47,349 nucleotides of DNA. It comes from Acetothermia bacterium 64_32 (GTDB taxonomy: Bacteria > Bipolaricaulota > Bipolaricaulia > Bipolaricaulales > Bipolaricaulaceae). A program made the position numbers and the translations under genes. Location of the stretch: positions 1-47,349 of the forward strand of contig LGFI01000015.1 in assembly GCA_001508155.1 (NCBI GenBank). Reading direction: 5' to 3'. The notes beneath the pieces were generated by a model. That model ran no database searches and had not been told where the DNA came from. It saw only the letters and a program-made list of their open reading frames with translations. This document shows, piece by piece, positions 6,628 through 13,439 of the stretch (its first letter is position 1; every line of letters starts with the position of its first letter).

Positions 6628-9600
6628 TGAAGATGAAAAAGAACTGGCTTTTGGGGATCGCCCTCCTGGCCCTGTTTTCCCCCTTTGGGGCCGTGGGGGA
6701 GGTGCGGATCGGGGCCCTAGCGGAGGACGTGGGGGCCTGGCAGGAGATAGCCCTGCAGGCCCAAGCAGCCGGGCTCGACGTGAGCCTGGCCGGCTACCCC
6801 GAGGCTACCCTCTACCAACAGGTCTACTTCCTCTCCCTCTTCGGCCGGGCGGGGGTGGACGTGGTGGAGGTCCCCGAGGGGTGGCTCCCCGGGGTGGTGG
6901 GGCGGCTTTTGGACCTTTCACCCTATGAAGGGGTCTTGGCCGGTGAAGGGGTTCAGCTTTACCGGTATGGGGGGCGGGCGATAGGGGTGACGCTCCCCTG
7001 GCGGAAGGACGCGTTTGCCGCGATCCTCTCCCGCTCCCCGAACGTCGGGGAAGCCATTGAGCTTTTGAAATTCATCAAGTCCGGCGAGGTCGGGCCAGTG
7101 CCGAGCTCGGCGCCCGTGCCCCTGCGGGTGGGGAACATTACGGTAAGCAAGCCCGAGGTTGACCTGCCCGGGGTGGACGGGGCCCTGGAGATCCTAGCCC
7201 AGGCCATGGCCCAGGCGGTGCCGCAGGGCCTGGTGACGGCGCTTTCCCGGGTCCCCGAGCCGGCCCGGGAGGCCATCACCCAGGTGGCCCAGATGTTCGG
7301 GGTGCCCCTCACCCCGGATGGGACCAGCGTGGAGCTGGTGGTGAAGGCCACCGGGGGGGCGGTGCCCCTGGCCGCCGGGGCCGAGGAGAAAGCCCGCTCC
7401 CCTAGTGGGCTTTCCCTGGTAAGGGTGCCCCTGGCCCAGCTGAGCTCGTTCCTCTCCTCCATGGCCGGCCGGGCCATCGTCCGACCTCCCTATGTCCCCC
7501 ACGAGCTGGCAGCCAGCCAAGGGGCCGGACTCGTAGGGGCAGCCGCCTTCCACTCCCGGGGGATCACCGGGGCCGGGGTCAAGATCGCCGTCATCGACCT
7601 GGGATTCAAAGGGCTTTCCGCCTCCCAGGCCCGGGGGGACCTGCCTTACTCCGTGATCACCCGCGACTTCACCGGAACTGGGATCGAGTCCGGCTACTAC
7701 CACGGCACCGCGGTGGCCGAGATCGTGCACGACGTCGCCCCAGACGCCACCTTATACCTCATCAAGATCGGAAACGAGGTGGACCTTGATAATGCCGTCT
7801 CCTACTGCATCTCCGAGGGGGTAGACATAATCAACCATTCCCTCGGCTGGTACAACACCAACTTCTACGATGGGACGGGCACCATCTGTGAGATGGTCCA
7901 GCGGGCCACCTCCGCCGGGATCCTGTGGGTCCAGGCCGCCGGTAACGACGCCCTCAAGCACTGGGAGGGGAATTTCTCGGACGGAAACTCGGACGGCTTT
8001 CTGGATACCGAGCTCACCTTCTCGGCTTCCGCCGGGGACGCTATCCTCCTCTATCTCACCTGGGACGGGTGGCCGCAGACCTCTGACGACTATGACCTAT
8101 ACCTCTATGGCCCGGGCGGGGATCTTGTGGCTTCTTCCACCAAGACCCAAGGGGGCACGGAGGAGCCTACCGAGAGGGTATCCACCACGGCCCCGCAGTC
8201 CGGGACCTATCGGATAAAGGTCCAACTCGCCTCGGGCAGCCCTCGTAGGCTGGAACTCTTCTCCATCTACCAGGACCTGAGCCCAAGCATAGCAAGCTCT
8301 AGTATCCCGGCGCCGGGGAACGCCGCCGAGGCCCTGGCCGTGGCGGCGATCGACTGGAGGAGCTATACGAGTGGCCCGGCCGAGGGCTACTCCTCCCGCG
8401 GGCCCACGAACGATGGGCGCACAAAGCCCGACCTAGCTGCCCCGGACAACGTAACCACCGGCGTTCCCTATTACTCACCCTTCCCGGGCACCTCGGCGGC
8501 CGCACCCCATGTGGCGGGGATAGCTGCCCTGCTGCTTTCGGAGGACCCCTCGCTTCCCCTTTCCGCCCTCAGGGCGAGGCTCCTTTCCCAGTGTATCGCC
8601 ATGGGGGATCCCAACACATATGGTGCCGGACGGCTCGAGGCCGCCCCGCAGGGCTCCGCAGCCCTGCCCGACCTCGTGGTTGAAGGGGTCACCTATTCCC
8701 CCAGCTCCCCCAGCGTGGGAAGCACGGTGACCTTCCAGGTTACCGTGCGGAACCGAGGGGGTGCCGGGGCCGGGGCGTTCCGGGTACACCTGGCAGGGGC
8801 CGGACCGGCCACCGAGGCCAGGGTGAGCTCCCTCGACCCCGGGGCCTCCCGGGTGGTGAACCTCAACCTGCCGCTTTCCACTTCCCCGGAGACGTTCACC
8901 GTAACGGTCGACTACTACGGCCAGGTGGCGGAATCCAACGAGGACAACAACCTCAGACAGATCACGGTGACCGGCATTGCTCCCAGCCCCCAGGGCCGCC
9001 TGGATACCGATAAGGGGAGCTATGTCCAGGGCGAAACGGTGGTCATCACCTTCCGGAACGCGGGGGCAGTTACGATCGACCTTCCCAGCGTCGCGCCCTG
9101 GACGATTCTGGATCAAGCCGGCCGGGTTGTCTACGCACCTTATGCCGCCATGGTGGTCACCCAGGTAGCGCCGGGCGAGACGAGGTCCTGGACGTGGGAC
9201 CAGCGCGACAACTCCGGAGACCAGGTCCGTCCGGGTTCATACACCGTGGAGCTTGCGACCCTCAACGCCGGGACCCTCAGGGCCTCGTTCACGATCCAAG
9301 CCCCGAGCCTCCCAGACCTGGTAGTGGAGGACATATCCTGGACGCCGAGCTCGCCGCAGGTAGGCCAAGAGGTCACCTTCCAAGTTCGGGTGAAAAACCG
9401 AGGAGGGGCCCCTGCCGGGCCTTTCTACGTGCGGCTTTCGGGTGCGGCCGGGCACCAAAATGCGTACCTCTCCGGCCTTGCCGCAGGAAGATCCTACACG
9501 GTGACCCTGCGGCTCCCGCTTTCGAGGAGCCCTGAGACCTTCACCGCCACGGTCGACTACTTCGGCCGGGTGACGGAGTCCGATGAGACCAACAACACCC

Positions 9601-10859
9601 ACCAGGTGACCCTTACTGCCGGGGAGTTGCCCCTTTCCTTTTCGCTTTCCCTGGATCGGGCAAGCTATAGCATAGGTGATCCGGTGAGGATCACGGTGCG
9701 GCTTTCGAAAAGCGCCTACGTGTACCTGGTGGAGGTGGACGCAAGCGGGAAAGCGATCCTGGTCTTTCCCAACTGGTGGGAGCGGGATCCGAGGCTTTCC
9801 GCCGGGGCGACCGAGCTCCCGCGGGGGGGCTATAGCATCTTGGCCGACGAGCCGGCTGGGGCCGAGGAGCTCCACGGGTTTGCCGCCGACCGCCCCATCC
9901 CCTATTTCCCTACCGGCTTTTCCCCTGGGTTCCCCACGCTTTCCCCCCACGGGGCGCAATTCCTCAGCCAGGTTCGCAGTTGGCTCACTGCGAACGTGCC
10001 GACAGGAGCATGGGCCGAGGCGAGCGCGGGCTTTAGGGTGGAGGTGCAGGCCAACCTCCCTCCCCAGGCGAGTTTTTCTTATGCGCCGGCGACCCCCAAC
10101 GTGGGCCAGTGGATTTCCTTTGACGCCTCGAGTTCCTCTGACCCCGATGGTAGGATCGTAAGCTATGCCTGGGAGTTCGGGGACGGAACCACTGCGACTG
10201 GGATCCGGGTGAACAAGCGCTACTCCTCCGCCGGGAGCTACACCGTGCGGCTCACGGTGCGGGACGACCGTGGCGCCACGGACGTCGAGACGAAGACGAT
10301 CCAGGTGGGGGCGCCTTCCCCGCCGGGTGCCCTCCCTGGGATGCCTGAGATCGATCAGCCCGGGATCTACGTGTGGGGCGACCCAGAGGACCACTGGCAC
10401 ATCACCGTTGCCGGCTCCTCGGCTTGGTCCAGCCCCCGCAAGTTCCAGGTGGTTCTGGAGAGCCAAGGCGCCTTCCAGAACCGGGTGGTTACCCCTGGGG
10501 GGCCTCAGCCCAGGGTGAGCGGAGGAAGGCTCACCTGGGAGGGCACGGTGGGCGCCGGCTGGGTGGACCTACAGTTCGACCTGGCCGGAGCTAGGTTGAT
10601 GAAACTCTGGTTATACCTCGATACTGATGGAGACGGAATCCCCCAACCCCGGCGGAGTGCCGATGCCAAGGCCATGGTCTATTTGCGCACCTGCAAGACC
10701 AACCCCCCAGGCAACCCGTTCGCTATTTATGCACCGCGGGGGACCACGGCCTTGCTCCCCCACATGGACTTCCTGATCAGCGTCGTCCGGCGCGACGGCT
10801 CCGTGAGCCCGGTTCACTGGAGGATCGAGTACTGGGAGGAAGAAGCTGGCTGCCGCTAG
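6627..10859 (+). CDS. Secreted multidomain subtilisin-like serine protease (S8) with CARDB and PKD domains
   Basis: 1410 residues counted from the ATG at 6627, which overlaps the upstream stop; GTG 6624 and ATG 6633 are alternatives. In order: signal peptide (1-24); a stretch resembling part of a solute-binding protein (25-152); a propeptide-like region ending VRPPYVPH (285-292); and an S8 peptidase domain with Asp324 (AVIDLGF), His359 (YHGTAVAEI), oxyanion Asn (QAAGND) and Ser623 (GTSAAAPHVAG). A PPC-like beta domain is inserted between the Asn and the Ser. There follow a CARDB repeat (about 680-780), a FlgD/BsuPI-like Ig domain (about 785-890), a second CARDB repeat (about 892-990), a DUF4384-like domain (about 1000-1110), a PKD domain (about 1144-1228) and an unassigned tail. 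All catalytic residues are present, so it is probably an active extracellular or surface protease. Confidence 0.85.
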   Translation: MKMKKNWLLGIALLALFSPFGAVGEVRIGALAEDVGAWQEIALQAQAAGLDVSLAGYPEATLYQQVYFLSLFGRAGVDVVEVPEGWLPGVVGRLLDLSPYEGVLAGEGVQLYRYGGRAIGVTLPWRKDAFAAILSRSPNVGEAIELLKFIKSGEVGPVPSSAPVPLRVGNITVSKPEVDLPGVDGALEILAQAMAQAVPQGLVTALSRVPEPAREAITQVAQMFGVPLTPDGTSVELVVKATGGAVPLAAGAEEKARSPSGLSLVRVPLAQLSSFLSSMAGRAIVRPPYVPHELAASQGAGLVGAAAFHSRGITGAGVKIAVIDLGFKGLSASQARGDLPYSVITRDFTGTGIESGYYHGTAVAEIVHDVAPDATLYLIKIGNEVDLDNAVSYCISEGVDIINHSLGWYNTNFYDGTGTICEMVQRATSAGILWVQAAGNDALKHWEGNFSDGNSDGFLDTELTFSASAGDAILLYLTWDGWPQTSDDYDLYLYGPGGDLVASSTKTQGGTEEPTERVSTTAPQSGTYRIKVQLASGSPRRLELFSIYQDLSPSIASSSIPAPGNAAEALAVAAIDWRSYTSGPAEGYSSRGPTNDGRTKPDLAAPDNVTTGVPYYSPFPGTSAAAPHVAGIAALLLSEDPSLPLSALRARLLSQCIAMGDPNTYGAGRLEAAPQGSAALPDLVVEGVTYSPSSPSVGSTVTFQVTVRNRGGAGAGAFRVHLAGAGPATEARVSSLDPGASRVVNLNLPLSTSPETFTVTVDYYGQVAESNEDNNLRQITVTGIAPSPQGRLDTDKGSYVQGETVVITFRNAGAVTIDLPSVAPWTILDQAGRVVYAPYAAMVVTQVAPGETRSWTWDQRDNSGDQVRPGSYTVELATLNAGTLRASFTIQAPSLPDLVVEDISWTPSSPQVGQEVTFQVRVKNRGGAPAGPFYVRLSGAAGHQNAYLSGLAAGRSYTVTLRLPLSRSPETFTATVDYFGRVTESDETNNTHQVTLTAGELPLSFSLSLDRASYSIGDPVRITVRLSKSAYVYLVEVDASGKAILVFPNWWERDPRLSAGATELPRGGYSILADEPAGAEELHGFAADRPIPYFPTGFSPGFPTLSPHGAQFLSQVRSWLTANVPTGAWAEASAGFRVEVQANLPPQASFSYAPATPNVGQWISFDASSSSDPDGRIVSYAWEFGDGTTATGIRVNKRYSSAGSYTVRLTVRDDRGATDVETKTIQVGAPSPPGALPGMPEIDQPGIYVWGDPEDHWHITVAGSSAWSSPRKFQVVLESQGAFQNRVVTPGGPQPRVSGGRLTWEGTVGAGWVDLQFDLAGARLMKLWLYLDTDGDGIPQPRRSADAKAMVYLRTCKTNPPGNPFAIYAPRGTTALLPHMDFLISVVRRDGSVSPVHWRIEYWEEEAGCR

Positions 10860-10905
10860 GGGCAAAGGGAAAAGGGGGGGCGTCCGCCTCCGTTCCACCG
10901 ATCAA

Positions 10906-10937
10906 GAAAAACGGGCCCGGAAAAAGGCCCAGGCCCG
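10906..10937 (-). terminator. Rho-independent terminator
   Basis: Read on the minus strand, CGGGCCTGG (10937-10929) pairs with CCGGGCCCG (10920-10912) with one G-U pair and an 8-nt loop, followed directly by TTTTT (10911-10907). It can end transcripts from hicBA and sits just after the decayed barrel-gene fragment, as expected if it once belonged to that gene. Confidence 0.7.
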
Positions 10938-10973
10938 CTCGTCGAGGCCAAGTCCCGACGCTACGCTGCTTAA

Positions 10974-11060
10974 CTAGAATGTAAACGTCCAGCCGATTGT
11001 CTGGGGTCAGGACGGAGGTGAAGCTGGCTTTGAGCCGAAGTTGGACATGATCGAGACAGG
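10974..11060 (-). pseudogene. Decayed 3' end of a second beta-barrel-like gene
   Basis: Reading toward the stop at 10974-10976, the minus strand gives VSIMSNF, then after a shift ASFTSV, then after another shift GWTFTF and stop. These match in order the last 30 residues of the intact barrel-like protein encoded at 11724-12830 (VPIMTNF, VSFTST, GWTFTF). At least two frameshifts are needed, so it is not translatable as one protein. The bases around the stop also match (TAGTT-AG), and a terminator follows at 10906-10937 as in the intact gene. No similarity is evident beyond about 11060; the rest of 11060-11134 shows nothing I recognise. Confidence 0.6.
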
Positions 11061-11134
11061 CGGCCAGCCCGGATGCGAAAACAACGTCAAATTCAGAGAT
11101 TACCACCGATAACGTCTTGCTCAATTCCTATTGC

Positions 11135-11389
11135 TCACTTGACAAGTCTCAGTCTGCGAAGATCGTCTTCGCTCCAGCCAATGTCGGCCAACAAGCTCTT
11201 GAGAAGTTTCGGCCCATAGGTTTTCCGAGGATGGTAATGTATGGAGACACAACGTCCATCGGGATGGCGATAGACCATCATCGCACCTACAGTGTCGGTT
11301 CTAATCCACCCGTCTTTTTCCAGGCCTCGGATCAGCTCATCAGCGGTGATGCTCTTGAGTTGAGCCCAAACGTGGGGTGAATATTTCAC
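11135..11389 (-). CDS. hicA: HicA-like toxin (YcfA family), degenerate active site
   Basis: 84 residues. The fold pattern matches HicA/YcfA mRNA interferases: ITADELIRGLEKDGWI, then VYRHPDGRCVSIHYH, then a lysine-rich helix (KLLKSLLADIGWS). In active HicA proteins a GSHH-type histidine precedes the YRHPDG strand; here that position reads TVGAMMVYRHP, so the usual catalytic histidine is missing, which suggests a weakened or inactive toxin. The ATG overlaps the upstream hicB stop by four bases, giving the order hicB-hicA. It is followed by the barrel-gene remnant and the terminator at 10906. Confidence 0.7.
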   Translation of the reverse strand: MKYSPHVWAQLKSITADELIRGLEKDGWIRTDTVGAMMVYRHPDGRCVSIHYHPRKTYGPKLLKSLLADIGWSEDDLRRLRLVK

Positions 11390-11655
11390 GCGCGAATTGT
11401 TATCCGTTCTCCTTCGATCGACAGGCGGTCCTTATCCGGCGGAATGTCCAAGATTTGGAGGTCTGGCCCCTCCTTGATGGGATCACCGTAGCGAAGTTTC
11501 GTCCTGAGCACAGCGAGCGCGCCATCCCGAGCGTTTGCTATGGCTTCGTCGCGGGTCTGGCCGCCGGCATGCACCCCGGGAAGGCCTGGACAATAGGCAT
11601 AGAAACCGTCCTCGTCCGGCTCCACAATCACTGTGACCAGGAATTCTCGCTTCAC
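11386..11655 (-). CDS. hicB: HicB-like antitoxin
   Basis: 89 residues from a GTG at 11653-11655 preceded by GGGAGGAA. The sequence VIVEPDEDGFYAYCPGLPG followed by GGQTRDEAIANARDG is the classic partial RNase-H-like HicB fold (DxDGxYxAxxPxLPGvxxxGxTxxEA). No C-terminal ribbon-helix-helix or HTH is obvious, so DNA binding and autoregulation may be weak or absent. It is translationally coupled to hicA. Only about 20 nt separate it from the terminator hairpin of the upstream barrel gene, leaving no clean space for a promoter of its own. Confidence 0.75.
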   Translation of the reverse strand: MKREFLVTVIVEPDEDGFYAYCPGLPGVHAGGQTRDEAIANARDGALAVLRTKLRYGDPIKEGPDLQILDIPPDKDRLSIEGERITIRA

Positions 11656-11671
11656 ACTTCCTCCCTTGGAG

Positions 11672-11701
11672 GATAAAGGGGCCCGGCGAATCCCGGGCCC
11701 C
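11672..11701 (-). terminator. Rho-independent terminator of the barrel-like gene
   Basis: On the minus strand GGGGCCCGG (11701-11693) pairs perfectly with CCGGGCCCC (11686-11678) across a 6-nt loop, followed by TTTAT. It lies 22 bases past the stop of the 368-residue gene and immediately before hicB. Confidence 0.75.
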
Positions 11702-11723
11702 TCCCTTACGGGTTAAGCCTCAA

Positions 11724-12830
11724 CTAGAACGTGAACGTCCAGCCCACGCTGAGCTCAGGCGTGGACGTGAAGCTGACGGTGAACGAGAAGTTGGTCATGA
11801 TCGGTACGGTCACCTCGCCAGTGAAGCGGGTGATGCCGAACAGGCTGCCAGACTCCTGGAAGTAGACAGCAAAGGTCGAGCTCCACTCGCCACCACAGCA
11901 GCCAGGGCCGCAGAATCCAAGCTCGAGGTACTCGAACTCACCATCTTCAAATTCAAACACGTCCTCGACGTTCGAGTCGTACCATCCAGGATCGAAGGCG
12001 GTCACGAACTCGACGTAGTTGCACTCCGCCAGCTCGCAGTAGATCTTGAAGGCGTAGAGCTCAAGTCCATCAATGACACCCTCGCTCTCCGACTCCTGAA
12101 GGTCGCCCCACAGGGTCACGCAGCCGGTGATGCCCTCCCAGGTGAAGATCGGGGTCACGGACTTGTAGTCTACCCCATATTCGATCTCCACGCCAAAGGA
12201 GATGCCGCAGCACAGGCTGACCAACGGATCGATGGTGATGAGCGCGTACTCAAAGCCCATTTCCTTCGTGAAGTAGACCTCGAGGTCATAGGCGATGCCA
12301 CAGCAGATGGAAAGATCAGACAGGGTCAAAGTGGCGTCGTAGAACTCGATCCCCTCGCAGCAGTCAAGGAAGTTGACCTCGACGGCCACCGGGCTCACTT
12401 CCAGCCCGATCGTGTACAGCATCGCCGCCGACCCAGTTTGACAGTAGTCATTATACAAGTCAGAGCCAGGCATGCCGTGGGAGATCCCAAGGTCAAAGGT
12501 AACACCGCCGAATTCAAGGCTGGCATCGAGGTCGGTGGACACATACGCGGGGACCCCAGGGTCGAAGACCATGTCCCCGGAAACGGTGAGGGGACCGAAT
12601 GCCCCGCTCGCTTCGAACTCCTGGGAAACAAACCCGGTGCTGTCAAATCCAGAGATGCTCGTCAGCGTCCACCCATTGAACATGTAGTTGAGGGTCAACG
12701 TGGTGCTGGTGAGAGAAGGCGCCCCAGTTCCGATGAGGAGGATCTCCCCTTCCCACGTTCCGGAAAGCTGTCCAAAGCCAACAAATCCAAACAAGCTACA
12801 TACTGCCAATATCGCGAGAGCCCGCTTCAT
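11724..12830 (-). CDS. Exported cysteine-rich beta-barrel-like (putative outer membrane) protein
   Basis: 368 residues with a perfect AAGGAGG ribosome site before the ATG at 12830. Residues 1-20 are a signal peptide (MKRALAILAVCSLFGFVGFG). The mature part is acidic, rich in alternating hydrophobic strands (LTVSGDMVFDPG, TVSFTSTPELSVGWTFTF) and ends in phenylalanine, as do many outer membrane barrels. It has 13 cysteines after the signal, including four vicinal pairs (157-158, 176-177, 207-208, 311-312); three sit in a repeated CC(x)GI setting. No family is recognised. The good promoter, perfect ribosome site, terminator and a former second copy nearby suggest an abundant envelope protein. A soluble secreted beta protein remains possible. 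Confidence 0.65.
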   Translation of the reverse strand: MKRALAILAVCSLFGFVGFGQLSGTWEGEILLIGTGAPSLTSTTLTLNYMFNGWTLTSISGFDSTGFVSQEFEASGAFGPLTVSGDMVFDPGVPAYVSTDLDASLEFGGVTFDLGISHGMPGSDLYNDYCQTGSAAMLYTIGLEVSPVAVEVNFLDCCEGIEFYDATLTLSDLSICCGIAYDLEVYFTKEMGFEYALITIDPLVSLCCGISFGVEIEYGVDYKSVTPIFTWEGITGCVTLWGDLQESESEGVIDGLELYAFKIYCELAECNYVEFVTAFDPGWYDSNVEDVFEFEDGEFEYLELGFCGPGCCGGEWSSTFAVYFQESGSLFGITRFTGEVTVPIMTNFSFTVSFTSTPELSVGWTFTF

Positions 12831-12858
12831 CTTTTAACCTCCTTTTTGAGACTAAATT

Positions 12859-12874
12859 CCGAAAGGCCTTTCGG
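12859..12874. promoter_or_regulatory. Perfect 16-bp palindrome in the barrel-gene leader
   Basis: CCGAAAGGCCTTTCGG is a perfect inverted repeat within the roughly 120-nt leader between the predicted start of transcription (about 12949) and the ATG at 12830, about 12 bases upstream of the ribosome site. It could be a repressor operator or a leader hairpin affecting translation or stability. It has no T-tract and is not a terminator. Confidence 0.35.
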
Positions 12875-12955
12875 GATTCCATCCCTCCAAAAGCCTGTCT
12901 TGCCCTTCCCCCTTCTGGTCACCTCCCTTCCTCGACGGTCTCAACAAGCCTTGCC

Positions 12956-12984
12956 ATTTTAGCGAAGTCACCCCCCAAAGTCAA
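12956..12984 (-). promoter_or_regulatory. Sigma-70-type promoter of the barrel-like gene
   Basis: On the minus strand TTGACT (12984-12979) and TAAAAT (12961-12956) are spaced by exactly 17 bases, a near-consensus promoter. It is the only good promoter in the 297-base gap 12831-13127; the rest of the gap (12985-13127) is C-rich and shows nothing recognisable. Confidence 0.65.
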
Positions 12985-13127
12985 GCCCCAACCGGGCTCT
13001 GCGGCCTCCACCACAAAAAGCCACAAGCCCCTTTTAACCCAGCCCCCTCCCCCAAGCCCAGGAAAGCCGTCTCCACTGCCCAGCCCTTCCTTCCGTGCCC
13101 CAGTTCACACCCACAGCCACCACACCC

Positions 13128-13340
13128 TCATAGCGAACTCAGGAGCGGGTTATGCCAACCTTGGCCTCCAGGGCGGCTAGCCATTTCCAGCACAGTTCGG
13201 ATCTCATGCCTCAGGCCTTCGAACTTCTCGTCCAGGGCCCCAAGGCGCCCATCCAGCCGCCGAATCTCCGCCTTCAGGGCTTGAAGCTCTGGGGCTAGGA
13301 TGTCCTGCAAGGCTTGCTTCACCTGGTCATAGACGGCCAT
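13128..13340 (-). CDS. Small coiled-coil protein
   Basis: 70 residues from the ATG at 13338-13340. The sequence is heptad-patterned in its middle (ALKAEIRRLDGRLGALDEKF, then EGLRHEIRTVLEMASR), so a short parallel coiled coil or helical hairpin is likely. The longer open frame upstream on this strand is only the antisense of the nuclease-like gene and was trimmed. A plausible promoter (13359-13386) lies just upstream. It is divergent from the coiled-coil/nuclease-like gene at 13440, whose repeats share the same style of heptad, hinting that the two proteins interact. No enzymatic motif. Confidence 0.5.
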   Translation of the reverse strand: MAVYDQVKQALQDILAPELQALKAEIRRLDGRLGALDEKFEGLRHEIRTVLEMASRPGGQGWHNPLLSSL

Positions 13341-13358
13341 ACCCCGCTCACCAAGGCA

Positions 13359-13386
13359 ATGATAAACCGGCACAAGATAAAAGCAA
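13359..13386 (-). promoter_or_regulatory. Candidate promoter for the small coiled-coil gene
   Basis: Minus-strand TTGCTT (13386-13381), a 16-base spacer and TATCAT (13364-13359), about 18 bases upstream of the ATG at 13340. The opposite strand has TAAAAT in the same gap but no good -35. Confidence 0.35.
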
Positions 13387-13439
13387 AACGCCGCTGGCGG
13401 GGGAGACGAAGGAGGGGTAAAATTTTCGTGGAGGCAGAA

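Noticed and set aside
9237-10466. 409-codon open frame antisense to the protease
   Set aside because: High-GC shadow of the CARDB/PKD region; Gly/Arg/Pro/His-rich with no family pattern or ribosome site.
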